Positions 15,883-24,808 of a stretch of 64,000 nt of DNA are shown here, piece by piece. The stretch's first letter is position 1. Every line of letters starts with the position of its first letter. This DNA is from Marinobacter pelagius (GTDB lineage: Bacteria; Pseudomonadota; Gammaproteobacteria; Pseudomonadales; Oleiphilaceae), in contig NZ_QNRO01000023.1 in assembly GCF_003315345.1 (NCBI RefSeq), positions 1 through 64,000 on the forward strand, read 5' to 3'. The notes under the pieces are model-generated. The model was given only the letters and a program-made list of their open reading frames with translations. It was not told where the DNA came from and made no database searches. A program made the position numbers and the translations under genes.

Positions 15883-17178
15883 ATGACCCAAGCATTTGAT
15901 ATTGTGATTGTCGGCGCAGGCATGGTCGGCGCCGCACTTGCCACCGGACTTGGCCGCGAAGGTCTCTCGGTCGCCGTGATCGACCGGGCCTCTGCGCCTC
16001 CATTCAGCCCCGACGCAGCCCCGGATATCCGGGTATCAGCCCTGAGCGTCGGCAGTGAACGCTACCTGGACAGCCTGGGCGCCTGGTCCCGCATTCTCGA
16101 CATGCGGGCCACGCCCTACCGTCGCCTGGCGGTCTGGGACGAGACTCCGCACCCCCTCAGCAAGCTGGTGCCGCGCCGATTAACGGAAGTGACCTTTGAC
16201 GCCCTGGAGCTGGGCGCTCCACACCTGGGACACATCGTGGAAAACTCCGTCACCCAGCAGGCACTCTGGCAGGCGGCCGAGGCCGAACCGGGGGTTGCCA
16301 TCCTGTCAGGCTCCGGCGTTGCCAGCGTCGCCCAGGATGGGGAGCAGGCGACGGTCACCCTGGAAGATGGCCAGACCCTGAGCGCCAAGCTGGTGATCGG
16401 TGCCGATGGCGCCCAGTCCCGCATCCGCGATATGGCCGGAATCGGCGTCACCCGGGACCAGTATGGCCAGCAGGCCATGGTCATTTCGGTGCGCTACCGC
16501 GGAGCGGTGGAAGACATCACCTGGCAGGGCTTCTATCCCTCCGGGCCCCGGGCCTTCCTGCCGCTGCACAGTGCCGGTGAAGCCTTCCCCGGGGAGAGCT
16601 GGGCGTCCCTGGTCTGGTATGACTCTCCTGAGCAACTGTCACGCCTGAAAAGCCTGGATGACGAGGCCCTGCTGGCGGAAATCCAGCGCGCCTTCCCGGA
16701 AGACCTGCCAGTACTGACCCACATTGATGCCCGGGCCAGTTTTCCCATTGCCCGCCAGCACGCCAAGCATTACTTTGCCGGCAGGATGGTACTGGCGGGG
16801 GATGCAGCCCACACCATCAACCCGCTGGCAGGCCAGGGCGTGAATCTCGGCTTCCAGGATGCCCAGAGCCTTCAGGCCATGATCCGGGAAGCCCTCCGTG
16901 CCGATGGCGATCCCGCCAGTCCCCACTGGCTGGCACGCTACGAGCAGGAACGCCGCCCCGCCAACCGGCGGATGATGATGACCATGGATCTGTTCTATCA
17001 CCTGTTCAGCAACCGCATCCCGCCGGTGCACCTGCTGCGTAACCTGGGTCTGGGCACCGCCCGCGCCCTGCCCTTTGCCCGCAACCGGGTTGCCCGCTAC
17101 GCCATGGGCATCGATGACCAGTTGCCGGCGGTTCTCAAGCAGCTTACCGAACGGCTGCCAGGCCTGGGCCAGCTTTGA
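15883..17178 (+). CDS. UbiH/UbiF/COQ6-family FAD monooxygenase
   Basis: A ring hydroxylase of ubiquinone biosynthesis, 431 residues. It has the FAD-binding GxGxxG in IVIVGAGMVGAALA, the DG motif in LVIGADGAQSRIR and the second FAD motif LAGDAAHTINPLAGQGVNLG, all in the expected order. Which ring position it hydroxylates (UbiF, UbiH or UbiI) cannot be fixed by eye. The C-terminus with LFYHLFSNRIPP is like the UbiF branch. It precedes hinT by 33 bp on the same strand. Confidence 0.88.
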   Translation: MTQAFDIVIVGAGMVGAALATGLGREGLSVAVIDRASAPPFSPDAAPDIRVSALSVGSERYLDSLGAWSRILDMRATPYRRLAVWDETPHPLSKLVPRRLTEVTFDALELGAPHLGHIVENSVTQQALWQAAEAEPGVAILSGSGVASVAQDGEQATVTLEDGQTLSAKLVIGADGAQSRIRDMAGIGVTRDQYGQQAMVISVRYRGAVEDITWQGFYPSGPRAFLPLHSAGEAFPGESWASLVWYDSPEQLSRLKSLDDEALLAEIQRAFPEDLPVLTHIDARASFPIARQHAKHYFAGRMVLAGDAAHTINPLAGQGVNLGFQDAQSLQAMIREALRADGDPASPHWLARYEQERRPANRRMMMTMDLFYHLFSNRIPPVHLLRNLGLGTARALPFARNRVARYAMGIDDQLPAVLKQLTERLPGLGQL

Positions 17179-17211
17179 ACGATCACCACTGAAAACCAAC
17201 AAGGAGCCACC

Positions 17212-17577
17212 ATGTCAGAGACGATTTTCTCCAAGATCATCAACCGCGAAATCCCCGCCGACATCGTCTACGAAGACGACATCAGCCTGGCGTTCAGGGA
17301 CATCAACCCGCAGGCACCGGTGCACCTGCTGGTGATTCCGAAAAAGGCGATTGCTTCCATCAATGACATCGAAGAAGGTGACCGGGAGCTGGTGGGGCAC
17401 TTGTATTACGTGGCCAGCAAACTGGCGAAGGAGATGGGCTTTGCCGAGGATGGCTACCGTACCGTGATGAACTGCGGGGAGAACGCCGGGCAAACGGTGT
17501 TTCACATCCACCTGCACCTGCTCGCCGGCAAGCCGTTTGGCTGGCCGCCGTATACCGACAAGATGAAGCAGGCCTGA
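17212..17577 (+). CDS. hinT: HIT family purine nucleoside phosphoramidase
   Basis: A 121-residue HIT protein hydrolysing adenosine phosphoramidates and lysyl-AMP. It begins SETIFSKIINREIPADIVYED and carries the HIT motif HIHLHLLAGK with the catalytic histidine. The length equals E. coli HinT (119). It is followed immediately by paired palindromic repeats. Confidence 0.94.
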   Translation: MSETIFSKIINREIPADIVYEDDISLAFRDINPQAPVHLLVIPKKAIASINDIEEGDRELVGHLYYVASKLAKEMGFAEDGYRTVMNCGENAGQTVFHIHLHLLAGKPFGWPPYTDKMKQA

Positions 17578-17588
17578 GGAGTGAAGAC

Positions 17589-17618
17589 GGGGTCAGAAGA
17601 AAGCCTTCTTCTGACCCC
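17589..17618. repeat. 30-bp palindromic repeat, GAAG type, copy 1
   Basis: GGGGTCAGAAGAAAG followed by its near-perfect reverse complement (one mismatch at the centre). Same family as 17656-17685, 41075-41104 and 41134-41163. Confidence 0.9.
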
Positions 17619-17655
17619 AACTTGGCGGCAAATCCCGAGGCTTGAGCATGAAAAA

Positions 17656-17685
17656 GGGGTCAGATGAAAGCTTTCATCTGACCCC
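17656..17685. repeat. 30-bp palindromic repeat, GATG type, copy 2 (probable phoU terminator)
   Basis: GGGGTCAGATGAAAG followed by its perfect reverse complement. Five A residues at 17651-17655 make it a hairpin plus U tract for minus-strand transcripts leaving phoU. A further 7-bp stem (CTCGGAG-CAAA-CTCCGAG) lies at 17690-17707. Confidence 0.9.
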
Positions 17686-17707
17686 CGACCTCGGAGCAAA
17701 CTCCGAG

Positions 17708-18430
17708 TCAGCGACCAACCACCCGCTCGGCTTCTTCCACCGGCGTGTGGCGCACGTCCTCGCCCTTGACCATGAAGATCACGTTCTCGGCGATGTTGCA
17801 GGCGTGGTCCCCCACGCGCTCCAGTGCTCGCAGCACCCACATCACCGACATGCACCGGGAGATGTTGCGGGTGTCTTCCATCATGAAAGTCAGCAGGGTG
17901 CGGGCCGCGGCCTGGTATTCCTCGTCCACCCGCTTGTCTTCCTTCATGATTCGCAGCGCCTGCTCGGAGTCGAGGCGGGCGAAGGCATCCAGGGAGTCGT
18001 GCAGCATACCGAGCACGTGGGTGCCGATGTGGCGCACTTCTACATAGCCCCGCGGCGCCTGGCCTTCCTCGGACAGCTTGATCGCCAGCTTGGCAATCTT
18101 CTTGGCTTCATCGCCGACCCGCTCCAGGTCCGCCACCATCTTGATCACGGAAATGACCAGCCGCAGGTCCCGGGCAGTGGGCTGACGACGGGCGATGATC
18201 AGGGTCGCTTCCTCGTCCAGGTCCATTTCCATCTTGTCGACCTGCTTGTCCTTGGCACGGATCTGCTCGGCAAGGTGGCCGTCGCCGTCCACCAGGGCCT
18301 GGACAGCATTCTCCACCTGGGCCTCGACCATACCGCCCATTTTCAGGAACTCGGTCTTGAGCTCCATGAGCTCGTCGTTGAACTTGTGGGAGATATGATC
18401 TCCGTAAACATCGTCCTTCTTTGTAGGCAT
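17708..18430 (-). CDS. phoU: Phosphate-specific transport system accessory protein PhoU
   Basis: A negative regulator that links the Pst transporter to the PhoR kinase. The 240 residues form two repeated three-helix bundles with the metal-binding motifs DLERVGDEAKKIA and ALERVGDHACNIAE. The start at MPTKKDD has GGAGAAAGAT upstream; a TTG five codons earlier is discarded. It is the last gene of pstC-pstA-pstB-phoU, 33 bp after pstB. Confidence 0.97.
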   Translation of the reverse strand: MPTKKDDVYGDHISHKFNDELMELKTEFLKMGGMVEAQVENAVQALVDGDGHLAEQIRAKDKQVDKMEMDLDEEATLIIARRQPTARDLRLVISVIKMVADLERVGDEAKKIAKLAIKLSEEGQAPRGYVEVRHIGTHVLGMLHDSLDAFARLDSEQALRIMKEDKRVDEEYQAAARTLLTFMMEDTRNISRCMSVMWVLRALERVGDHACNIAENVIFMVKGEDVRHTPVEEAERVVGR

Positions 18431-18463
18431 ACTATCTTTCTCCAAAATTCCCCGGTTCCGGAA

Positions 18464-19351
18464 TCAGCCGAAGCGACCGGTGATGTAGGATTCGGTCAGT
18501 TCATGTTCCGGCGAGGTGAATACCTTGTTGGTCTCGTTCACTTCCACCAGGTGGCCGAGGTGGAAATAGGCGGTGCGATGGGATACCCGGGCAGCCTGCT
18601 GCATGGAGTGGGTCACGATCACGATGGTATAGCTCTCGGACAACTCGGCAATCAGCTCTTCCACCTTGGCAGTAGCAATCGGATCCAGCGCAGAACAGGG
18701 CTCATCCATCAGCACCACTTCCGGACTGACGGCAATAGCCCGGGCGATACACAGGCGCTGCTGCTGGCCACCGGACATGCCGGTCGCGGTGGCATCCAGA
18801 CGGTCCTTCACCTCATCCCAGAGACCCGCCTTGCGCAGGCTGTTCTCCACGATATCGTCCAGATCCGACTTGCGATTGGCCAGGCCATGAATACGTGGGC
18901 CGTAAGCCACGTTGTCATAGATCGACTTGGGGAACGGGTTGGGCTTCTGGAACACCATGCCCACCCGGGCACGCAGTTCTACCACGTCCCGTTTGGGATC
19001 GTAGATATCCTGATCGTCCAGGTTCAGCGAGCCCTTGACCCGACAGATATCGATACTGTCGTTCATCCGGTTCAGGCAGCGCAGAAAGGTGGACTTGCCG
19101 CAGCCGGACGGTCCGATAAAGGCAATTACCTCATTACGCCCGATGTCCAGGCTGATGTTCTTGATGGCACGGTCCTGGCCATAGAACACCTCGACATTGC
19201 GTAATTTGAACTTGGCATCGTCCGCGAAGGGACGGCCAACTGTCTTGCCCTCCTCGATCACGGTTTCCGCCGGTTTTTCTTCCTGGACAGGAACAACATT
19301 CTCTTCAGGCATTTCAGCTTCACTGGTTACCGTTGTATTCAGGGTATTCAT
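18464..19351 (-). CDS. pstB: Phosphate ABC transporter ATP-binding protein
   Basis: ATPase of the high-affinity phosphate importer, 295 residues. An N-terminal extension of about 45 residues precedes the usual domain. Walker A is GPSGCGKST, the ABC signature is in [14 protein letters not shown], and Walker B is in [13 protein letters not shown]. The start MNTLNTTV follows AAGGAGAGG. It sits 11 bp after pstA. Confidence 0.97.
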   Translation of the reverse strand: MNTLNTTVTSEAEMPEENVVPVQEEKPAETVIEEGKTVGRPFADDAKFKLRNVEVFYGQDRAIKNISLDIGRNEVIAFIGPSGCGKSTFLRCLNRMNDSIDICRVKGSLNLDDQDIYDPKRDVVELRARVGMVFQKPNPFPKSIYDNVAYGPRIHGLANRKSDLDDIVENSLRKAGLWDEVKDRLDATATGMSGGQQQRLCIARAIAVSPEVVLMDEPCSALDPIATAKVEELIAELSESYTIVIVTHSMQQAARVSHRTAYFHLGHLVEVNETNKVFTSPEHELTESYITGRFG

Positions 19352-19362
19352 AAAACCTCTCC

Positions 19363-20637
19363 TTACCACCGGCGCTCAAGACGCTTACGCAGCCAGATGG
19401 CCAATGCATTCATGCTGATCAGGAAGGCCAACAGCACCATAATGGCCGCTGACGCACGTTCGATAAAGGCCAGTTCCGGACTGCCCGCCCACAGGAACAC
19501 CTGCACCGGCAGCACCGTAGCCGAGTCAAAGAAACCATCCGGCACATCCACGATGAACGCCACCATACCGATCAGCAGCAGCGGCGCAGTCTCGCCCAGG
19601 GCTTGTGCCATACCGATGATGGAGCCGGTCAGCATGCCCGGCATCGCCAGCGGCAGCACGTGGTGCAGGACCACCTGCATCTTGGAAGCGCCGATACCTT
19701 CCGCAGCCTCGCGAATGGAAGGCGGCACACTCTTGATCGCCGCACGGCTGGAAATGATGATCGTTGGCAGTGTCATCAGGGTCAGTACCAGACCACCCAC
19801 CACCGGCACGGACCGTGGCATCCCGAACAGATTGATAAATACCGCCAGACCCAGCAGACCGAAAATGATAGAGGGTACCGCAGCCAGATTGTTGATGTTC
19901 ACCTCGATAAAATCCGTGAACTTGTTCTGGGGCGCGAACTCTTCCAGGTAGATAGCGGCGGCCACACCGATCGGGAATGACAGGACCAGGGTCACGAACA
20001 TGGTCAGCAGTGAGCCTACGATGGCGCCCAAAACACCCGCCTTGGAGGGATCCCGGGAATCGCCATTGCTGAAGAACACATCGTTGAACGAGGTGTCGAT
20101 CAAGCCCTGCTCAAGCAACCGGTCAACCCAGGCCTGTTGCTCCTCGGTGAGTTTAATCGAATAGGCATCATCATCACCGTGTTTGACGTACACATCAACA
20201 TCGGTGTGGGTCAGGAAGGTCATGGTCTGGGTCGTCCCCAGCCAGTCCGGATTCGCCTGCAGAGCATCGCGAAGGGTAACCGAAGCGTAGGGGTTGATGA
20301 GATCCCTGACAGCGTCCCGATCCTCCTCGGTGGCACCCGGGATTTCTTTCATCAGCGCCTGAATCAGTGGCTCCACGAAATCGGCCATCTTGAGCTGGCG
20401 CTCGTCCGTGGCGTCATCGATGTACATCATCTCACCGTCCAGCTGCACATCCAGGGTCACGGTGGTTTTGACAAAGCCCGAGTAGCCCTTGCCAATGATA
20501 TCGGCAAAAAGAATCACCAGCGCCGACAGCGCGATGGCAATAGCCAGGATACCGTAGGCACGGAAACGGCGCTCCTTGCGATAACGGCGCTTGAGTGACT
20601 GGCGGACAATCTCCGCCTGCGAACGTTGATCAGTCAT
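19363..20637 (-). CDS. pstA: Phosphate ABC transporter permease PstA, long form
   Basis: An inner-membrane permease of 424 residues, well above the 296 of E. coli PstA. The N-terminus adds a cytosolic basic stretch, one membrane helix (about 28-50) and a periplasmic domain of about 150 residues, as in the DUF3333-containing PstA group. The permease core at about 190-424 carries an [20 protein letters not shown] coupling loop. Its start overlaps the pstC stop by 8 bp. Confidence 0.95.
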   Translation of the reverse strand: MTDQRSQAEIVRQSLKRRYRKERRFRAYGILAIAIALSALVILFADIIGKGYSGFVKTTVTLDVQLDGEMMYIDDATDERQLKMADFVEPLIQALMKEIPGATEEDRDAVRDLINPYASVTLRDALQANPDWLGTTQTMTFLTHTDVDVYVKHGDDDAYSIKLTEEQQAWVDRLLEQGLIDTSFNDVFFSNGDSRDPSKAGVLGAIVGSLLTMFVTLVLSFPIGVAAAIYLEEFAPQNKFTDFIEVNINNLAAVPSIIFGLLGLAVFINLFGMPRSVPVVGGLVLTLMTLPTIIISSRAAIKSVPPSIREAAEGIGASKMQVVLHHVLPLAMPGMLTGSIIGMAQALGETAPLLLIGMVAFIVDVPDGFFDSATVLPVQVFLWAGSPELAFIERASAAIMVLLAFLISMNALAIWLRKRLERRW

Positions 20638-22018
20638 ACTGTTCCCGATATTTACGAACGATTTTCAGGGCGATGACGTTGAGCAGCAGGGTTGCCAGGA
20701 AGAGCATGGCACCTAGTGCGAACGCCGCCAGCGTCTTGGCACTGTCGAATTCCTGGTCACCGGTAAGCAGGGTCACGATCTGGACAGTGACCGTTGTCAC
20801 GGTTTCCAGCGGATTGGCGGTCAGGTTGGCTGCAAGGCCCGCCGCCATCACCACGATCATGGTTTCACCGATAGCCCGGGATACCGCCAGCAGAATGCCG
20901 CCCATGATGCCCGGCAATGCCGCCGGGAAAATGACCTTCTTCATGGTTTCCGACTGAGTAGCACCCAATGCCAGAGAGCCGTCCCGCAGGGTCTGCGGAA
21001 CCGCATTGATCACATCATCGGAGAGCGAGGAGACAAACGGGATGATCATGATCCCCATCACGGAGCCGGCTGCCAACGCACTCTGGGAAGAGGCTTCGAT
21101 ACCCAGGGACGCAGCGAAATCACTGATAAACGGAGCCACGGTCAGCGCGGCAAAGAAGCCGTAAACCACCGTCGGGATGCCGGCCAGCATTTCCAGCAAA
21201 GGCTTCACCGTGCTGCGCACCCGCTTGTTGGCATACTCCGAAAGATAGATGGCTGAAAGCAGGCCCACGGGCACGGCAACCACCATCGCAATCAGGGAGA
21301 TCAGCAGCGTACCGGTGAACAGGGGAATCATGCCGAAAGCACCTTCGGCGGCTACCTGATCCGCCCTCAACGCAGTCTGCGGGCTCCAGTTGGTGCCAAA
21401 GAAGAATTCAACAAATGAAATCTTCCCGAAAAAGCGGAAAGTCTCGAACGCCACCGAGAAAATGATGCCCATGGTGGTCAGGATGGCCAGGGCAGCACAG
21501 GCGAAGAACAACCACTTCAGGATCGCTTCCACCTGAGCGCGGGCATTGAGCCGCGGCCGGATACGCAACCAGCCGAGAAAGCCGGCCAGTACTGAAACCG
21601 AAATAACCAGAGCGGTCATATAGACCTGGCTCTGCTGTCGCAAGGCCTTGAGGCGTTCCGCCGCCTCCGCCACCGGAGGCTCGACAAACCCGGGCGGCAA
21701 AGCGCCACTGGCCACGTTACTGATCTTGCTCAGCAGCAGGCTGGCACGGCCCTGAGTGTCCGGAACCAGTTCCGCCGGCAGCGAGCCGATCACCAGCATC
21801 TGGATCACCTTGTCCTGGAAGGCAGCCCACATGCCCAGAACCAGCAGGCCCGGAATAATGCACCAGAGTGCGGCCCGGGCCCCGTAATAGAACGGCAAGG
21901 ATTTAAGATGACGTATTCCACCCAGCGGCATCGCCAGTGCCCGGGATCGGGAATAGCCCAACCCGTAGGCCACTACGGCCAGGACGAAGGTCAGTAGAAG
22001 GAGAGTGGATGCTTGCAT
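20630..22018 (-). CDS. pstC: Phosphate ABC transporter permease PstC, long form
   Basis: An inner-membrane permease of 462 residues (E. coli 319). It has extra N-terminal membrane helices and a periplasmic insertion (about residues 65-135), then the BPD transport core with LPGIMGGILLAVSRAIGET. The extended form is paired with the extended PstA here, so the two additions probably face each other. It is separated from pstS by a hairpin that should lower its expression relative to pstS. Confidence 0.95.
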   Translation of the reverse strand: MQASTLLLLTFVLAVVAYGLGYSRSRALAMPLGGIRHLKSLPFYYGARAALWCIIPGLLVLGMWAAFQDKVIQMLVIGSLPAELVPDTQGRASLLLSKISNVASGALPPGFVEPPVAEAAERLKALRQQSQVYMTALVISVSVLAGFLGWLRIRPRLNARAQVEAILKWLFFACAALAILTTMGIIFSVAFETFRFFGKISFVEFFFGTNWSPQTALRADQVAAEGAFGMIPLFTGTLLISLIAMVVAVPVGLLSAIYLSEYANKRVRSTVKPLLEMLAGIPTVVYGFFAALTVAPFISDFAASLGIEASSQSALAAGSVMGIMIIPFVSSLSDDVINAVPQTLRDGSLALGATQSETMKKVIFPAALPGIMGGILLAVSRAIGETMIVVMAAGLAANLTANPLETVTTVTVQIVTLLTGDQEFDSAKTLAAFALGAMLFLATLLLNVIALKIVRKYREQYD

Positions 22019-22101
22019 GTATTTTCCCGTCTGCCACGTCGATTGGGCAACAAGTGTAAAGCGTTAGGGCCAACTTCGCACTTGGCGCCTTTTACGTACG
22101 A

Positions 22102-22133
22102 AAGGGTGCGAGCCCGTGAGGACTCGCACCCTT
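22102..22133. terminator. Attenuating hairpin between pstS and pstC
   Basis: AAGGGTGCGAG-10 nt-CTCGCACCCTT, a perfect 11-bp stem just after the pstS stop. The U tract is short, fitting partial termination so that the binding protein is made in excess over the permeases. Confidence 0.65.
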
Positions 22134-22159
22134 GTCAGTTACTTGCTTGTGTAACCGGT

Positions 22160-23209
22160 TTACATCAGTTCTTCTTTCTTCAGGTTCGGCATATTGGCAG
22201 CCTTGTCCTGCAGATCCATCAGGGCATCGCGAGTCGGAACGATCAGGCCAACGCTCTTCAGGTAGCCATTCTGACCCATGGCCGCCGGGCTGACGAATTC
22301 CTCAACGTATTCCTTGATACCGGGAATCACGCCAACGTGCGCCTTTTTCACGTAGAAAAACAGGGAGCGGGCAACCGGGTACTTATCAGTGGCAATCGCC
22401 TCGTTAGTCGGCTCGACACCGTTGAGGGTGGCAGCCTGCAGACGATCAGCGTTTTCTTCCAGGAAGCTGTAACCGAACACACCATACATGCTGGTGTCGT
22501 CGATCAGCTTCTGTACGATCAGGTTGTCGTTCTCGCCGGCTTCGATGAAGGCACCGTCTTCACGAACGCTCTGACAGACCGATTCCATGTCGTCTTCGCT
22601 CATGTCGGCAACCGCCGGCAGATCTTCACAGCCACCCTGCAGGGCCAACTCGTTGAAGGAGTCACGGGTACCGGAAGTCGGAGGCGGACCCATCACCCGG
22701 ATCGCCACATTCGGCAGGTCGGAATCAATCTCGCTCCACTTCTTGTAAGGGTTCGGGATCAGTTCTTTTTCATTCTCGGGGTTCGGCACTTCCTTGCCCA
22801 GGGCCAGGAACAGCTGCTCAAGGGTCAGATCCATATTCTGGGCTTTGCTGGAGCTGGCGATAACAATGCCGTCTGAACCAATACGGAACTCGGTGATGTC
22901 GGTTACACCGTTGTTCATGCACAGGTCGTATTCAGATGTCTTCATACGACGTGAGGCGTTGGTGATGTCCGGGTGCTGGGTACCGATGCCCTGGCAGAAC
23001 AGCTTCATGCCGCCGCCGGAACCGGTGGACTCCAGTTTCGGGGTCGGGAAATCGGTCTTGGTACCGAAACGCTCGGCCACCACGGTAGCGAACGGATAAA
23101 CAGTGGAGGAGCCCACGATGCTGATGGTGTCACGGGCCATGGCCGGTGCGGACATGGCAGCAACAGAGCCGGCCAGCGCAACGGTAGCGAATGCTTTGTT
23201 CAGTTTCAT
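22160..23209 (-). CDS. pstS: Periplasmic phosphate-binding protein PstS
   Basis: A 349-residue secreted protein with a Sec signal (residues 1-25, ending SAPAMA) and the mature start RDTISIVGSSTVYPF, the phosphate-loop signature. Further ligand contacts are in STGSGGGMKLF and GPPPTSGTRDSF. It belongs to the PstS group used with long PstC/PstA. The ATG at 23209 follows GGAGACTTGACGTG. A Pho box lies about 80 bp upstream. Confidence 0.96.
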   Translation of the reverse strand: MKLNKAFATVALAGSVAAMSAPAMARDTISIVGSSTVYPFATVVAERFGTKTDFPTPKLESTGSGGGMKLFCQGIGTQHPDITNASRRMKTSEYDLCMNNGVTDITEFRIGSDGIVIASSSKAQNMDLTLEQLFLALGKEVPNPENEKELIPNPYKKWSEIDSDLPNVAIRVMGPPPTSGTRDSFNELALQGGCEDLPAVADMSEDDMESVCQSVREDGAFIEAGENDNLIVQKLIDDTSMYGVFGYSFLEENADRLQAATLNGVEPTNEAIATDKYPVARSLFFYVKKAHVGVIPGIKEYVEEFVSPAAMGQNGYLKSVGLIVPTRDALMDLQDKAANMPNLKKEELM

Positions 23210-23270
23210 CACGTCAAGTCTCCATTATTTGGTTAGGACGTTGTGTCGGATGTGCTTTACCGATGTGTGC

Positions 23271-23304
23271 ATCCTAGGAGGTCTCTGTGACAACTTTGTT
23301 ACAG
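23271..23304 (-). promoter_or_regulatory. Pho box and -10 element of pstS
   Basis: On the minus strand CTGTAAC-AAAG-TTGTCAC (23304-23287) is a 7-4-7 direct repeat matching the PhoB consensus CTGTCAT-N4-CTGTCAC closely. Ten bases later TAGGAT (23276-23271) is the -10 element, which is the spacing of PhoB-dependent promoters. Confidence 0.85.
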
Positions 23305-23407
23305 CTTCTGAAATATAGTCGTCATCGTGCAAATTTGCTTGCAGCCCGCGTTCAGGCCATTAACATGCGGGGTTAAAACAATTCCAGACTTATTAAAGGC
23401 AGGCTCC

Positions 23408-23812
23408 ATGACGGCTTTCGACGATGACAGACCCGCACCCCGGGGCGAACTCACACTCCAGGTAATCCCTCTTCCCGTTGACACCAACGCCAATGGCGAT
23501 GTCTTCGCCGGCTGGCTGGTCAAACAGATGGATATCGCCGCTGCCACCATGGCGGGCCGGATTTCTCAGGGCCGTAATGCCACGGTGGCTATGGACCGCA
23601 TGGAGTTCCTGTCGCCCTTGCGGGTGGGCTCCCAGGTGGGTTGCTATTGTGAGCTGGTGGACATCGGGCGCAGCTCCATGAAGATCAATGTGGAGGTCTG
23701 GACCCTTGACCGCACCGCAAAAAACCCCAGGAAAGTCACCGAGGGGCTGTTTGTCTACGTGGCCATCGATGAGCATGGCCGGATCCGGGAAGTACCCGAG
23801 CAGGGCCTCTGA
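23408..23812 (+). CDS. Acyl-CoA thioesterase (YciA-like hotdog fold)
   Basis: A 134-residue hotdog protein that would hydrolyse acyl-CoA to free acid and CoA. The pattern DTNANGDVFAGWLVKQMDIAA, with the catalytic aspartate after the N-A-N-G-D loop, is typical of YciA and related thioesterases. VAMDRMEFLSPLRVGS follows. The ribosome site is weak. The reading frame continues upstream, but that part lacks family similarity. Confidence 0.87.
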   Translation: MTAFDDDRPAPRGELTLQVIPLPVDTNANGDVFAGWLVKQMDIAAATMAGRISQGRNATVAMDRMEFLSPLRVGSQVGCYCELVDIGRSSMKINVEVWTLDRTAKNPRKVTEGLFVYVAIDEHGRIREVPEQGL

Positions 23813-23815
23813 CCG

Positions 23816-24808
23816 TCAGTGCCAGCCGTGTAACAGGCGGGCATAGTTCAGGCGCTCCCAGGTCTGTGAATCAGGCGCGTTATCCAGTGACAGGGCACCC
23901 CGGGCCTCGGACAGGGTGTTGTAGCCCATCCCGCGTAGGCGTCGGCTCATGGCATCGCTGATCCGGGCCAGGGCCTGCGGCCCCTCTGCCAGCAAGGCGG
24001 ACACCACCTGGACCACGGTGGCGCCGGACAGCAAAGCCTTGGCGGCATCGTCACCGGTATGGACACCACCGGAGACCGCCATTTCCAGCCCCGTGCGATT
24101 GAACAGCATGGCCACCGCGTGCAATCGCAGGGGCAATTCCGCACTACTGGACAGAACCAGTTCCCGGCTCAGGATCAGCTGGTCCAGATCGATGTCCGGC
24201 TGATAGAAACGGTTGAACAGTACCAGTCCTCGGGCGCCGGCGGCTTCCACACTCGCCACAAAGGCGGGTAAGGCCGAATAGAACGGTGACAGCTTGACGC
24301 TCACCGGAATCGACACCTGCTTCACCACCGAGCGCACCACATCCAGCTGCCGCTGTTCCAGCGTTGCCGCCGTATCGGCAGGGTCCGTGGCCAGATCGTA
24401 GAGATTGAGTTCGATGGCGGACGCACCCGCGTTCTCCAGTTCCCCCGCATGCTGGACCCAGCCGCCGGGGGAAATGCCATTGAGCGAGGCAATCACGGGA
24501 ACATCCAGCGCACCCTGCAATTGTTCCAGCCGCTTGAGGTAACTGCCGGAGCCCATCTCGAACAGCTCCGAGCCGGGAAAGAACGAGCGCGCCTCGGCGT
24601 CCATATTGATCCGGGAATCGATGAAGCGATGCGCCGCCATCTGCTCTGCCACCAGCTGCTCTTCGAACAGTGAGTGCATCACCACGGCACCGGCGCCGGC
24701 ATCGACACAGGCCTTCAGGGCATCAAGATCATCGGTCAACGGGCTTGCCCCCACCACCAGGGGCGAATGCAGGTCCAGCCCGAGCCACCGGGTTGTCAGG
24801 TCAGTCAT
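23816..24808 (-). CDS. Dihydroorotate dehydrogenase-like flavoprotein paired with NifJ
   Basis: A 330-residue TIM-barrel FMN protein of the DHOD/PydA superfamily. It starts MTDLTTRWLGLDLHSPLVVGASPLT and has VIASLNGISPGGW, AIELNLYD, VSVKLSPFYS and MAVSGGVHTGDDAAKALLSGA (phosphate-binding loop). The catalytic base position is not obvious, and pyrimidine synthesis is not implied. Its start overlaps the nifJ stop by 8 bp, so it is translationally coupled to the pyruvate:ferredoxin oxidoreductase, a pairing I know from other genomes. Its function there is unknown to me. Confidence 0.8.
   Translation of the reverse strand: MTDLTTRWLGLDLHSPLVVGASPLTDDLDALKACVDAGAGAVVMHSLFEEQLVAEQMAAHRFIDSRINMDAEARSFFPGSELFEMGSGSYLKRLEQLQGALDVPVIASLNGISPGGWVQHAGELENAGASAIELNLYDLATDPADTAATLEQRQLDVVRSVVKQVSIPVSVKLSPFYSALPAFVASVEAAGARGLVLFNRFYQPDIDLDQLILSRELVLSSSAELPLRLHAVAMLFNRTGLEMAVSGGVHTGDDAAKALLSGATVVQVVSALLAEGPQALARISDAMSRRLRGMGYNTLSEARGALSLDNAPDSQTWERLNYARLLHGWH

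Noticed and set aside
17580..17707. CRISPR-like array from the repeated palindromes
   Set aside because: Only two units per locus, each self-complementary, no regular spacers and no cas genes.
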